From positions 1 to 51,271 of the forward strand of contig JBBDZE010000005.1 in NCBI GenBank assembly GCA_040900345.1: a DNA stretch of 51,271 bases. The letters are read 5' to 3'. The position numbers and the translations under genes are program-made. The notes below the pieces were generated by a model that did no database searches, was not told where the DNA came from, and worked only from the letters and a program-made list of their open reading frames with translations. The stretch comes from JBBDZE01 sp040900345 (lineage in GTDB: Bacteria; Patescibacteriota; Minisyncoccia; Spechtbacterales; 2-12-FULL-38-22). This document shows positions 7,857 to 17,348 of the stretch, one piece after another (position 1 is the first letter of the stretch; every line of letters starts with the position of its first letter).

Positions 7857-9185
7857 CTATTTTCCTTTCTTCTTGTTCTTTTTTTCGAGACGCTTTTTAA
7901 TCTCGCGCACGAGCTTTTCTTCCGGCACGGTTTCTTGCGTGCCCGTTTCCATTTCACGGATAATCACTACGTGGTCAAGTACCTCTTTTTGCCCAAGAAT
8001 AATGGCAAAGGGAGCGCCAACCTTATTAGCAACCTTCAGCTGAGCGGTAATAGAGCCGCGACCAAACGCCTCGCCAACGCTCACGCCGGCCTTGCGAAAC
8101 TCCTCGTACAACAACAACGCCTGCTTTTTAGCCCGGTCGCCCAACTGCACCAAAAAGATGGTCGGCTCTTGCTGGGGCGCACCCTTGCTTTGGGCGCGCA
8201 GTACGTCGAGCGTGCGCTCAATACCGATAGCGCCTCCCACAGCAGGCACCTCGCCGCCGCCGAGCTGTTTGACGAGTTCGTCATAGCGACCACCCGCGGC
8301 AATCGCCAGACGCTTGACGGCATTGCCGTCCTCATCCACCGCCTCGCCCGTGTCCGAACCTTGGAAGACCTCAAATACCGTGCGGGTGTAGTAGTCCAGC
8401 CCTCGTACCAAGTACGGGTTGAGGAAATACGGAATCTCCAGCGTATCAAGCAACTCCAGTACCTCGCGAAAATGCGCGCGGTCTTCTTCAGTGAGATAAT
8501 CAAGAATCTGCGGCGCGTGGGCTCGGATGCGCAACGCTTTTTCGTCGTCGGAATCTAACAACCGAAGCGGGTTGCTCTTGAGGCGCGCCTCCCATTCGAC
8601 GCCCAACTGTTTTACGCGCGGCTTATAGTACTCGCGCAGTACCTTTTGATATTTCGTTCTGCTGGCGGGGCTGCCAAGCGTATTAATCTCAAGACGAACG
8701 TCTTTCAGCTTGAGTTTTTCGAAAATGCGAAAGAACGCCAAGATGACCTGCACATCACGGGCGGCATCTTCTTCGCCAAATACCTCCAGGCCGAATTGAT
8801 GCAACTGGCGCCGACGCCCACGCTGGGGCTTTTCGTGACGAAACATAGGCCCTATGTAGTAGAGCTTCACGGGAGACGTCCATTTTTCCATGCCATGTTG
8901 AATATAAGCACGCGCCACAGGTGGGGTTCCCTCCGGCCGAAGGGTGAGCTCGGCGCCGCCGCGCGTTTTGAGCCGAAACATCTCTTTGAGTACAATGTCC
9001 GTATCTTGCCCAGTCCCTTTTTCAAAAAGCTCCGAGAACTCCAGGATGGGTGTATCAATGCGGCCAAATCCATATGAGGTCGCGACTGATTCGGCTACAG
9101 CGCGAAATTGCTGCCACCAGTATTGCTCGGAGGGCAAGATATCGTGGGTGCCAAGCGGCGTTTGGAATTTTGGTTGCTTTGCCAT
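7857..9185 (-). CDS. hisS: histidine-tRNA ligase
   Basis: Class II synthetase that charges tRNA-His. N-terminal TPLGTHDILP, motif 2 region TLRPEGTPPVARAYI with MFRHEKPQRGRRRQLHQ, the histidine-specific LVRGLDYYTRTVFE and AAGGRYDELV, and motif 3 AIGIERTL are visible. These are followed by the alpha/beta anticodon-binding domain and a lysine-rich tail. At 442 residues it is normal length. The 5' side faces a dispersed repeat (9212-9296) and then lepB, on the same strand. Confidence 0.96.
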   Translation of the reverse strand: MAKQPKFQTPLGTHDILPSEQYWWQQFRAVAESVATSYGFGRIDTPILEFSELFEKGTGQDTDIVLKEMFRLKTRGGAELTLRPEGTPPVARAYIQHGMEKWTSPVKLYYIGPMFRHEKPQRGRRRQLHQFGLEVFGEEDAARDVQVILAFFRIFEKLKLKDVRLEINTLGSPASRTKYQKVLREYYKPRVKQLGVEWEARLKSNPLRLLDSDDEKALRIRAHAPQILDYLTEEDRAHFREVLELLDTLEIPYFLNPYLVRGLDYYTRTVFEVFQGSDTGEAVDEDGNAVKRLAIAAGGRYDELVKQLGGGEVPAVGGAIGIERTLDVLRAQSKGAPQQEPTIFLVQLGDRAKKQALLLYEEFRKAGVSVGEAFGRGSITAQLKVANKVGAPFAIILGQKEVLDHVVIIREMETGTQETVPEEKLVREIKKRLEKKNKKKGK

Positions 9186-9211
9186 AATGATTGTTCGCTA
9201 CACTCGCAATC

Positions 9212-9296
9212 AGGTTTTAGCTATTAGGTGTTAGGTTTTAGGACACTCGGCTCTTTTTGTTTGCCGCCTATCACCTAACAACTACAACCTAGCGCC
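9212..9296. repeat. dispersed TTAGGTGTTAGG repeat, lepB-hisS intergenic copy
   Basis: TTAGGTGTTAGGTTTTAGG (about 9224-9242) faces an inverted partner, CACCTAACAACTACAACCTA (9272-9291), giving an imperfect palindrome that fills most of the gap. Confidence 0.7.
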
Positions 9297-9302
9297 TGCG
9301 TT

Positions 9303-9881
9303 TTAAATACTATACTGCGGCCCCTCAAAGAGCGACATCTGTTCCAGGGGCCAGGCACGCAAGAGTACCTTGCCAATAACGGCCTCTTTGGACAGCGCCC
9401 CCCAGCTGCGCGAGTCATAGCTGGCGTCGCGGTTATCGCCCAGCACAAAATATTCGCCCGCACCCAGGCGTACATGGGCCGAACCGACCGTCTCGCCCGC
9501 CACGTACGGCTCTTCCAAGGCAAAGCCCTCGGGGTGCTCCCCGTTGATGACCGTCACAACGCCGTCCTCAACGCGAACAGTCTCGCCCGGCAGGCCGATT
9601 ACTCGTTTAATATAGAATTCGCCGCTTGAGGCGCCGGACGATACGAACCGAAAGATGACAACATCTCCCCGATCCACGCTTGAAAACCTTGGGGAAAGCT
9701 CATCGACCAGCAAGTAATCCCCATTATGAAAGGAAGGCTCCATGCTCGCCCCACGAACAAAAAACGGCTGCACCACGAAAAGGCGTACCGCTATTACTAC
9801 CAGCATGACAATAATGACAACGAGGGCAAGATCCCACGAAAAACGTCGTGCTTCGCTCGGAGACCCTGATAATTCTTCCAT
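9303..9881 (-). CDS. lepB: signal peptidase I
   Basis: Membrane serine protease that cleaves export signal peptides. One transmembrane helix (about residues 17-38, LALVVIIVMLVVIAVRLFVV) precedes the catalytic serine box GASMEPSF, the general-base lysine in YIKRVIGLPGE, and the signature GDNRDASYDSRSWG. The 192-residue length is typical of the compact Gram-positive type. It is divergent from the LCP gene, with about 70 bases between starts. Confidence 0.95.
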   Translation of the reverse strand: MEELSGSPSEARRFSWDLALVVIIVMLVVIAVRLFVVQPFFVRGASMEPSFHNGDYLLVDELSPRFSSVDRGDVVIFRFVSSGASSGEFYIKRVIGLPGETVRVEDGVVTVINGEHPEGFALEEPYVAGETVGSAHVRLGAGEYFVLGDNRDASYDSRSWGALSKEAVIGKVLLRAWPLEQMSLFEGPQYSI

Positions 9882-9949
9882 CTAGCAACACTGTACTAGA
9901 AAATGCGAGGCATGTCTACGGAGCCATCTATACCGAGCAGGCACCAAAT

Positions 9950-10969
9950 ATGATACACTGGCCCCTACTTATGCGTATCGTGGGCACGCTATCACTGCTG
10001 AAACTATTCCTCGCGGCTAGCATGCTGGCTATATTGGGAATAACCGCCATACTCGTCGCACGCACCTGGGTGGGGGTAGATTTCTTTGGGCAAGCTGCAA
10101 CTCCCTCTACGAACGAAGCATTTGAGCGCCTTGCCGGCTTAAACCCGTTCGGTACTTCTCTCAAGGGCGAAGACGAGGGCCGCGTCAACTTCCTACTGCT
10201 TGGTATTTCAGGCGAAGAGTATATCTCGGGGGATCTTACTGATAGCATTATGCTGCTCAGTTTGGATACGAAAAACCGTCAGGTCCACCTATTTTCCATT
10301 CCCCGCGATCTTTGGGTGAAGCATGGCGAGCATTTCACTAAGATCAATGAACTCTACCGCGCAGGCGGTGGCACCGAGGCACCCGCCGCTTCTGCGACCG
10401 GCCTCATGCGCCAAAAGGTTGAGGAAATCACCGGCCTTAGCGTACACTACACATCAGTGGTCAACCTTGAGGCAGTGCGCGAAGTGGTAGATACTGTGGA
10501 GGGCGTAGATGTTGACGGCGAATACCTCGATGGCGCCGCCGCACTCTGGTACGTGCGTGATCGCTCCACACCGCGCGCCGACTTTGACCGCATGGAGCGC
10601 CAACAAAAATTACTAGGGGCGGTACGCGCTAAACTGATGCACGGCCACGACCATGGTGAATCGACCCAATGGGAAGAACTCATGGTGTTTGGCAACGCTC
10701 TGGCCAACAACATGTCCACCGACGCCAGCCTTCTGGAACTCTACACACTATACCGCATGAGTTCGAGCGTATCGGAGGGCGGTATCCACCTACGCAGCAT
10801 CACGCCCGCCGAGCGCAACTTGCTGACGTCCGAATATACGGACATAAACGGCGCCCGCGTCTACACGCTGCGCCCAACGGCCGGCCCCGAGAACTATTCC
10901 GCCATCCGGGCTCATATAGCCGAGCAACTTCTCCTTGCGGCTGCCCATAGTGAAGGTTCTCCTCATTAG
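9950..10969 (+). CDS. LytR-CpsA-Psr (LCP) family cell-wall ligase
   Basis: LCP enzymes transfer lipid-linked polymers onto peptidoglycan or other acceptors outside the membrane. A transmembrane segment lies near residues 8-35. The catalytic core shows NFLLLGISG, DSIMLLSLDTKNRQVHLFSIPRDLW, KINELYRAGGG, DTVEGVDVDG and the late arginine-rich RDRSTPRADFDRMERQQ, all expected for LCP. Start is ATG 9950 or 9971; the longer open frame from 9848 runs back toward lepB and is unlikely. The substrate polymer cannot be told. Confidence 0.9.
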   Translation: MIHWPLLMRIVGTLSLLKLFLAASMLAILGITAILVARTWVGVDFFGQAATPSTNEAFERLAGLNPFGTSLKGEDEGRVNFLLLGISGEEYISGDLTDSIMLLSLDTKNRQVHLFSIPRDLWVKHGEHFTKINELYRAGGGTEAPAASATGLMRQKVEEITGLSVHYTSVVNLEAVREVVDTVEGVDVDGEYLDGAAALWYVRDRSTPRADFDRMERQQKLLGAVRAKLMHGHDHGESTQWEELMVFGNALANNMSTDASLLELYTLYRMSSSVSEGGIHLRSITPAERNLLTSEYTDINGARVYTLRPTAGPENYSAIRAHIAEQLLLAAAHSEGSPH

Positions 10970-11012
10970 TCCTGAGTCCTGCGGAGCTTTCAAGCATTTC
11001 CCTACACGCCCT

Positions 11013-11603
11013 ATGCAAAACATTCTTATTGTCGGTCTCGGTAACCCGGGCAAGCAGTACCAACATACACCGCACAATGCCGGAGCCATGGCGTTAGACG
11101 AGTTGCGCGCGCTGCTCAAGGAGGAGAGCATCCCCCTTCGCGAGACCACCAAGCAACAGCTCAATATGCATGAGACTGAGATCGCCGGGCGCCGCGTGGT
11201 GCTCGCCAAACCGCAAACCTTCATGAACCAATCCGGCTCAGCGGTACGCAATCTTGTACGCGCCTACCCAGTGGGTTCGCTCGCCTCGCTGTGGGTCGTA
11301 CACGACGATATTGATTTGGCCCTTGGCACCATTCGCCTTTCACGCGGAGGACGAGCCGCCGGCCACAACGGCATTGCCGACATCATCGAACAACTCGGTT
11401 CGTCTGATTTCAGCCGCTTCCGTATTGGCATTCGTCCTGAAAACATGCCCGAAAAACGCTCCCCCGAAATGATGAGCGCATTTGTCACCGGCACCCTTTC
11501 ACCGGACCGACTGGCCGCCCTCAAAAACGCCGCGCACATTTGGGCCACGTCTCTGCTTGCCGCGCTCCGCGAACCGCCCGCCCCGGAAGAACCCACAGCC
11601 TAA
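11013..11603 (+). CDS. pth: peptidyl-tRNA hydrolase
   Basis: Recycles peptidyl-tRNA released during stalled translation. From ATG at 11013 the product begins MQNILIVGLGNPG. The catalytic histidine lies in TPHNAGAMALDEL, the conserved FMNQSG follows, and the catalytic aspartate is in VVHDDIDL, ahead of GGRAAGHNGI. At 196 residues it is full length. The open frame upstream of 11013 is not homologous. mfd starts 33 bases downstream. Confidence 0.95.
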   Translation: MQNILIVGLGNPGKQYQHTPHNAGAMALDELRALLKEESIPLRETTKQQLNMHETEIAGRRVVLAKPQTFMNQSGSAVRNLVRAYPVGSLASLWVVHDDIDLALGTIRLSRGGRAAGHNGIADIIEQLGSSDFSRFRIGIRPENMPEKRSPEMMSAFVTGTLSPDRLAALKNAAHIWATSLLAALREPPAPEEPTA

Positions 11604-11635
11604 TCCTTTACAGAAGTTTCGAGGCATTGTACAAC

Positions 11636-13669
11636 ATGAGCGTGGCAGAAACCACACGCACCGACAATTTGACACATCCCGGCCACCTTGGCATCGTGCG
11701 CACCACCCCCGCCCTATTGGATCGGGGGCAAGTTTGGTTCGCCCAGCACGGCAGCAGTCTCCGTGAGGAGGCGCGCAATCCGTTGAGTTGGTGGAGCAAC
11801 AACTATATGGAGCTGGAACACGACCAGCTCCTGCCCGTAAGCCAGCTGCTGCGCCGCCTGACGGATTGGAACTACCACAAAGTAACCCTGGTGCGGGCGC
11901 CGGGAGAGTTCGCCAGCCGCGGCGGCATTGTGGATATTTTTCCCATCAATGCGGCATGTGCCACGCGCATAGAATACGATGGCAACACTATTGATACTCT
12001 TACGCTCCTGCCCGAAGTATCCAATGCCCAGCCTGAAACGCCGCTCAAGCAGCTTGTCAGCAAAGAGCCCTCGCTCTCCCTTGAAGCTCGCACCAAACAG
12101 CAGCGGGACCACGAGGAGATGCTCTCCAGTATCAACCCTGGGACCTACGTGGTGCATATCGACCACGGCATTGGCCGCTACCAGGGCGCCGAGCACATCG
12201 ACGGACGCGAATATCTTACTATTGAGTACGCTGCAGGTGATGTGCTGCGAGTGCCTTGTGACGCGCTGGGTCGAGTAACTCCCTACATCGGCTTTACCCA
12301 GCCCATCCTTACGCGCCTGGGCGGCAACCTGTGGGAGAAAACCAAGCGCAACGTAAAGGAAGACCTTATCGCCACCGCACGTGAGCTCGTGCGCATTTAC
12401 GCGGCGCGTGAAGTCGCCATGCGTGAGCGCTACGCCATTGATGAAGGGCTCATCGAGGCATTGGAAGCATCCTTCCCCTATACGGAAACCGACGATCAGC
12501 ACCAGGCAATCGACACCATACGGGCCGATTTGGCCGCACCCAAGCCTATGGATCGTGTAATAGCAGGTGACGTTGGGTTTGGTAAAACCGAAATCGCGAT
12601 ACGCGCCGCCGCGCTAGCTGTCTCAGCCGGCTACCAGGTGGCCATTATCGCACCAACAACGATACTGGCCCACCAGCATTACAAAACATTCAGTGAGCGT
12701 TTTAAAACGGCCGCAAGCTATCCAGTCGTTATTAAAAAACTCACCCGCATCGAATCGCGCCAGGAACAGCGCGACGTGCTGGAAGGCCTCGCCGCCCGCA
12801 AGGTGGATATTGTCATCGGCACGCACCGCTTGCTCCAGCAGGATGTTGGCATCCCACGCTTGGGCTTGCTCGTCATCGACGAGGAGCAACGTTTCGGTGT
12901 ACGCCAAAAAGAATACCTCAAAGAGCGTCGGGCTGAGCTTGATGTTCTCTCTCTTTCCGCCACCCCGCTGCCTCGCACGCTTTCCTTCGCGTTAAGCGGC
13001 CTGCGTGATATTTCGCTCCTGGAAACACCTCCGCCCGGACGAAAGCCCATTGAAACCATCATCGCGCGTACCACCAAAAAAACCATCGCCAAAGCCCTCC
13101 ACCTGGAGCTTGCGCGCGGCGGGCAGATCTATGTGCTCCACAACCGCATTGCTTCACTAGGAAAAATTATGGACCTTCTGCGAGAACTCGTTGGTGAAAG
13201 GGTCCGCATTGCTACGCTCCACGCAAAAATGCCGGAGGAAGCCATCATTACCACCATGGACCAGTTCGCTGCCGGCGATATTACTATCCTTATTTCCACG
13301 ACCATTATGGAAAACGGGCTTGATGTAGCTCACGCCAACACACTCATTGTAGACGACGCCACGCGCCTGGGCCTGGCTCAAGCCCACCAGATTCGTGGAC
13401 GCATTGGCCGCGGAGACGTGCAGGCCTACGCCTACTTCCTCTACCCTTCACGGCGCCTGGCCGCCAAACCCCAGGCACGCCTCTCGGCGCTGGCCGAGCA
13501 CCGGTTTTTGGGTTCGGGATACCAAATAGCCCTGCGCGACCTGGAGCTGCGGGGTGCGGGCAACTTTTTGGGCCGCGAGCAAAGCGGCCACATTGCGCGC
13601 GTCGGGTTTAACCTGTATTGTCAATTACTGAACGAGGCGGTTGAACAGATTAGAACGCAAGAGCGTTAG
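11636..13669 (+). CDS. mfd: reduced Mfd-type translocase (transcription-repair coupling factor)
   Basis: RecG-like dsDNA translocase that pushes stalled RNA polymerase. Only about 677 residues against about 1150 in E. coli. It keeps a short UvrB-like piece (EFASRGGIVDIFP), the RNA-polymerase-interacting domain (VVHIDHGIGRYQG and following) and both motor domains (AGDVGFGKTEIA, VIDEEQRFGV, SATPLPRTL, ENGLDVAHANTLIVD, QIRGRIGRG). It ends just after LGREQSGHIARVGFNLY, so the C-terminal regulatory domain is absent, as is most of the N-terminal UvrA-recruiting region. ATG 11636 follows pth by 33 bases. Confidence 0.9.
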   Translation: MSVAETTRTDNLTHPGHLGIVRTTPALLDRGQVWFAQHGSSLREEARNPLSWWSNNYMELEHDQLLPVSQLLRRLTDWNYHKVTLVRAPGEFASRGGIVDIFPINAACATRIEYDGNTIDTLTLLPEVSNAQPETPLKQLVSKEPSLSLEARTKQQRDHEEMLSSINPGTYVVHIDHGIGRYQGAEHIDGREYLTIEYAAGDVLRVPCDALGRVTPYIGFTQPILTRLGGNLWEKTKRNVKEDLIATARELVRIYAAREVAMRERYAIDEGLIEALEASFPYTETDDQHQAIDTIRADLAAPKPMDRVIAGDVGFGKTEIAIRAAALAVSAGYQVAIIAPTTILAHQHYKTFSERFKTAASYPVVIKKLTRIESRQEQRDVLEGLAARKVDIVIGTHRLLQQDVGIPRLGLLVIDEEQRFGVRQKEYLKERRAELDVLSLSATPLPRTLSFALSGLRDISLLETPPPGRKPIETIIARTTKKTIAKALHLELARGGQIYVLHNRIASLGKIMDLLRELVGERVRIATLHAKMPEEAIITTMDQFAAGDITILISTTIMENGLDVAHANTLIVDDATRLGLAQAHQIRGRIGRGDVQAYAYFLYPSRRLAAKPQARLSALAEHRFLGSGYQIALRDLELRGAGNFLGREQSGHIARVGFNLYCQLLNEAVEQIRTQER

Positions 13670-13735
13670 GTGTTAGGGCGCTAGAGCTTTTAAAAGGCCC
13701 TAAAAACTAACGCTCTAGAGCTCTCACGCTCTCAA
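13664..13735. repeat. dispersed TTAGGTGTTAGG repeat, mfd-dprA intergenic copy
   Basis: GTTAGGTGTTAGGGCGCTAG overlaps the mfd stop. It is followed by CTCTAGAGCTCTCACGCTCT, and the segment is rich in short inverted CTAG-containing pieces. Confidence 0.6.
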
Positions 13736-13738
13736 CGT

Positions 13739-14623
13739 ATGCATCAAGACACCATCAAAGAACTAACCCTAGCCGACTCCGCGTATCCCTCCCTTCTGCG
13801 CGAAATTGCCCAGCCGCCAAAGCGTCTCTTTTACCGTGGAAGATTAGAGGCGCTTTCCGTTGAACCGGCACTGGCCGTGGTGGGCACGCGGCGCTGTTCA
13901 AGCTATGGGAAAGAGGCAGCGCATGCCATCGCTTTCGGTTTAGCTCGCGAGGGTGTGGCTATTGTGAGCGGACTGGCACGAGGTATTGATACGGCCGCTC
14001 ATCGCGCCGCGCTCGAGGTGGGCGGCACGACTGTGGCCGTACTGGGCTCGGGCGTGGATGAGGCCAGCATATACCCGCGGCAAAATGTGGGGTTGGCACG
14101 TGCTATTATTGAAGCAGGCGGCATTGTGATAAGCGAGTACGAGCCGGGGGCGCAAGCGCGCGCATACACCTTCCCCGAGCGCAACCGCATTGTCGCCGGC
14201 CTCACACAGGGCACCGTGGTGGTAGAATCGCCCCTGGCGAGCGGCTCGCGCATTACCGCACGGCTCGCGCTTGAGAGCAACCGCAACGTCTATGCGGTGC
14301 CGGGCTCCATCTTTTCCCGCCTCAACGAGGGTTCGCACGAGCTTATCCGCCAGGGAGCACTATGCGTGACCTCGGCCGAAGATGTGTTGCGTGATATCAA
14401 CCCTGAATACCAGCCCCGGCAAACCTCCCTCACCTTCGAAGGAACCGCGGAAGAACAGGCCATTTTGAAGCTTATCGAGGAGGCCGACGAGGCCCTGCAT
14501 GTTGACAAAATCATACAACGTACTAAACTTGGCGCTGGCGAGGTAGCCGAAGCACTGGCCACGCTGGTCCTGCAAGACGCCATACAAGAGGCAGGGCCAA
14601 ATACCTATGTCGTTAAGAAGTAG
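13739..14623 (+). CDS. dprA: DNA-processing protein DprA
   Basis: Loads RecA on incoming single-stranded DNA during natural transformation. The extended Rossmann domain shows AVVGTRRCSSYG, IVSGLARGIDTAAH, AVLGSGVD and SGSRITARLALESNRNVYAV. A C-terminal winged helix follows (about residues 225-290). Length is 294 residues. DprA is common in Patescibacteria together with competence pili, although no com or pil genes are in this window. It sits between mfd and topA on the plus strand. Confidence 0.95.
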   Translation: MHQDTIKELTLADSAYPSLLREIAQPPKRLFYRGRLEALSVEPALAVVGTRRCSSYGKEAAHAIAFGLAREGVAIVSGLARGIDTAAHRAALEVGGTTVAVLGSGVDEASIYPRQNVGLARAIIEAGGIVISEYEPGAQARAYTFPERNRIVAGLTQGTVVVESPLASGSRITARLALESNRNVYAVPGSIFSRLNEGSHELIRQGALCVTSAEDVLRDINPEYQPRQTSLTFEGTAEEQAILKLIEEADEALHVDKIIQRTKLGAGEVAEALATLVLQDAIQEAGPNTYVVKK

Positions 14624-14644
14624 TACATAAGCGGAGAAAGCATG

Positions 14645-14695
14645 AGGAGTTAGGCTTTTCCTAAAGCTCTCTTACTCTAAAGCCTACCGCTCTGT
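14645..14695. repeat. degenerate dispersed repeat before topA
   Basis: GAGTTAGGCTTTTCCTAAAGCTC and following contain short TTAGG/CCTAA inverted pieces resembling the family seen near 9230 and 46430, but without the full motif. Confidence 0.4.
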
Positions 14696-14716
14696 TTATG
14701 AGCGCAGCGAACACGC

Positions 14717-16996
14717 ATGGACTTAGTCATTGTTGAAAGCCCCACAAAAGCCCGCACTATTTCCCGTTTCCTCGGGAACGAATTTGAGGTAACCTCATCC
14801 TTCGGCCATATACGTGACCTACCCAAAGGCAAACTCGGGGTCGACGTAGAACACGACTTTGCACCCCACTACGTTATTCCCACCAGATCACGCAAAAACG
14901 TCACGGCCCTCAAGAAAGCATTGGCCAAGGCCGACAGCGTCATCCTGGCAACCGATGAGGACCGCGAGGGCGAGGCCATCGCCTGGCACCTCACTCAAGT
15001 GCTGGACCTAAAGGGCAAGGAAGCCAAGCGCATCGTTTTTCATGAAATCACGAAGGAAGCCATTGAGCGGGCTCTTAAGGAACCACGTCCGCTCGACAGC
15101 AATTTAGTGGACGCCCAGCAGGCACGACGCATTTTAGACCGCCTCGTGGGGTATAGCCTCTCCCCATTCCTCTGGAAAAAAGTTGCTCGGGGCCTTTCGG
15201 CCGGACGCGTGCAATCTGTGGCCGTGCGCATTATTGTCGAGCGGGAGCGCGAACGCGAGGCGTTTAAAGAACAAGAATACTACAGCATTGAGGCCCTTCT
15301 TCACCTCAAAGGGGCTCCGGAAGGGCAGGCCTCGGAGTTTAGCGCTCGGCTGCATGCCAAAGAGGGCAAAACGTTGGACAAGCTCGCCATCGGTTCAAAA
15401 GAAGCTGCCGATGCGATTGTCCAGGCGCTTGAAGCGGCTGAGTTCACGGTCGCCGACGTGGAAGAAAAAGAGACCAAGCGCAATCCGTTCCCGCCGTTTA
15501 CCACCAGCACCCTCCAACAAACGGCCGGTGCACGGTTTGGTTTCCAGGCGCGGCGTACCATGTCCGTTGCGCAAAACCTCTATGAGCGCGGGTTCATCAC
15601 CTATCATCGCACCGACTCGCTCAACCTAGCAGAAAGCGCCGTCACGGCCGCCCGTTCTTACCTGCAAGACGAGTTTGGCACAGACTACCTCCCCGAAAAA
15701 CCTAAGCGCTACCGCACGAGCTCCAAGGGCGCCCAGGAGGCGCACGAAGCCATCCGCCCGGCCTTCGCCGAAGGCCAAAACCTGGCAAGCCGCCATCCCG
15801 ATAACGTGAAGCTAGAGGGCCCGCAGAAAAAGCTCTACACGCTTATTTGGCAGCGCTTCATGGCCAGCCAGATGACCCCGGCCCGCTTTGCCGCCACCAC
15901 GGTGGACATTGCCACGACCACCCCCTATGCCCTGCGCGCGACAGGTTCCATCTTACGCTTCGCCGGTTTTACGAAGGTCTATCCCGTCTCAATGAGCGAG
16001 AACGAGCTGCCGCCCCTTTCCAAAAACGACGCGCTGGAACAAAAGGGTATCACCGCCGAACAGCACTTTACCCAGCCGCCAGCGCGCTATTCAGAAGCCA
16101 CGCTCATCAAAGAGCTGGAACGGCTTGGCATTGGCCGGCCTTCAACGTATGCATCTATTATTTCCACCATTCAAGATAGAAACTACGTACTGAAAGACGA
16201 CAACAAACGCTTGCTCCCCTCCGACATGGGTAAGCTCGTCAACGACCTGCTCGTCGAGCACTTTAGCCGCATTGTCGACTACGCCTTCACTGCAAAAATG
16301 GAAGGCAACCTGGATGACGTTGCCGAGGGTGAGCGCGATTGGCACGAAGTAATGCGCGAGTTTTACGAGCCGTTCGAAAAGAACCTGGAAGAAAAAAGCG
16401 AGGAGCTTTCGCGCGCCGAAATCACCGGTATGCGCGAGCTCGGTGTGCACCCTGAAACCAAAGAGCCCATTTCGGTGCGCGTAGGACGCTACGGGCCATT
16501 CGTGCAAATGGGCGAGGCCGAAGACGACAAAAAACCCAAGTTCGCGCCGCTGCCCAAAGGCAAGGGCATGGACGAGGTCACGCTGGAAGACGCGCTGCAG
16601 TATCTCTCCCTGCCGCACGATGTGGGTACGGACGCAGACGGCAACACTATTACCGTCAATGTGGGGCCTTACGGACCCTACGTAAAGGTCCTCAAAACCT
16701 ACTATAGTATCAAAGAGGACAACCCCTACACCCTCACAAAGGAACGCGCGCTTGAAATTATCGCCGCCAAGAAGGAAGAGGAGGAAAAGTCGGTTATCAA
16801 AGAGTTTGAGGGCACGAACATCATTGTGAAAGTGGGCCGGTACGGGCCCTACATTACCGACGGGGAGGTCAACGCCCGCATTCCTAAGGGCACCGAGCCG
16901 CAGGAGGTGACCAAGGAGATGGCGCAAGAGCTGATAGCCAAAGCTGCCGCGCGACCCAAACGCGGCAAGACGCGCCGTGCCCCAGCCAAGAAATAA
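14717..16996 (+). CDS. topA: DNA topoisomerase I (type IA)
   Basis: Relaxes negative supercoils. The Toprim domain opens the protein (VIVESPTKARTISRFLG, TDEDREGEAIAWH). The active-site tyrosine lies in GFITYHRTDS, and GIGRPSTYASII is conserved. The C-terminal third lacks zinc fingers and instead carries GRYGPFVQMGE, GPYGPYVKV and GRYGPYITDG repeats, the non-zinc type, then a lysine/arginine tail. At 759 residues it is complete. Its stop codon lies inside the terminator hairpin. Confidence 0.97.
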   Translation: MDLVIVESPTKARTISRFLGNEFEVTSSFGHIRDLPKGKLGVDVEHDFAPHYVIPTRSRKNVTALKKALAKADSVILATDEDREGEAIAWHLTQVLDLKGKEAKRIVFHEITKEAIERALKEPRPLDSNLVDAQQARRILDRLVGYSLSPFLWKKVARGLSAGRVQSVAVRIIVEREREREAFKEQEYYSIEALLHLKGAPEGQASEFSARLHAKEGKTLDKLAIGSKEAADAIVQALEAAEFTVADVEEKETKRNPFPPFTTSTLQQTAGARFGFQARRTMSVAQNLYERGFITYHRTDSLNLAESAVTAARSYLQDEFGTDYLPEKPKRYRTSSKGAQEAHEAIRPAFAEGQNLASRHPDNVKLEGPQKKLYTLIWQRFMASQMTPARFAATTVDIATTTPYALRATGSILRFAGFTKVYPVSMSENELPPLSKNDALEQKGITAEQHFTQPPARYSEATLIKELERLGIGRPSTYASIISTIQDRNYVLKDDNKRLLPSDMGKLVNDLLVEHFSRIVDYAFTAKMEGNLDDVAEGERDWHEVMREFYEPFEKNLEEKSEELSRAEITGMRELGVHPETKEPISVRVGRYGPFVQMGEAEDDKKPKFAPLPKGKGMDEVTLEDALQYLSLPHDVGTDADGNTITVNVGPYGPYVKVLKTYYSIKEDNPYTLTKERALEIIAAKKEEEEKSVIKEFEGTNIIVKVGRYGPYITDGEVNARIPKGTEPQEVTKEMAQELIAKAAARPKRGKTRRAPAKK

Positions 16997-17020
16997 CGCA
17001 ACCCATTGCGTTATTTCTTT
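16988..17020 (+). terminator. topA terminator overlapping the stop codon
   Basis: AAGAAATAACGCAA and its exact complement TTGCGTTATTTCTT around CCCA form a 14-bp stem, followed by a final T. The TAA stop (16994-16996) is inside the left arm. Confidence 0.8.
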
Positions 17021-17081
17021 AGTTATGTTTTAATATCGACAAGTCACTCAATCTGCGCTCAGACCATCGATCGGAGGGAGT

Positions 17082-17321
17082 ATGAGCAACCGACGCACGA
17101 CCAAGGGCAGAAGCAGAAAGCAGCGCACAAAGGGTAGGGCACGTCCACGGTGGGGATACGATGGGGCACCCTACTCGACATCACTCCGAGTATGCGTCCT
17201 CGTGGCCTACCTCTCCCGGATAGGAGCGGTGCGACTCGAGGACCCCCAGGTCGCCATGAGCACACACCTCCTCGTCAAGCAGACAGGACGTGAGCTCCAA
17301 CGTGCTGCCCTTCTTCGCTAA
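17082..17321 (+). CDS. small highly basic protein of unknown function
   Basis: 79 residues starting MSNRRTTKGRSRKQRTKGR, a strongly positive N-terminus suited to nucleic-acid binding, then a less charged part with CVLVAYLSRIG and MSTHLLVKQTG. The start is supported by a strong ribosome-binding sequence, GGAGGGAG, 1 base before the ATG, unlike most core genes here. It uses AGA, CGA and GGA codons more than its neighbours, hinting at a different origin or expression regime. Family not recognised. The 3' flank runs into a 10-N gap. Confidence 0.6.
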   Translation: MSNRRTTKGRSRKQRTKGRARPRWGYDGAPYSTSLRVCVLVAYLSRIGAVRLEDPQVAMSTHLLVKQTGRELQRAALLR

Positions 17322-17348
17322 CCTGCCGGGCCGACCCCAATCTCAATC

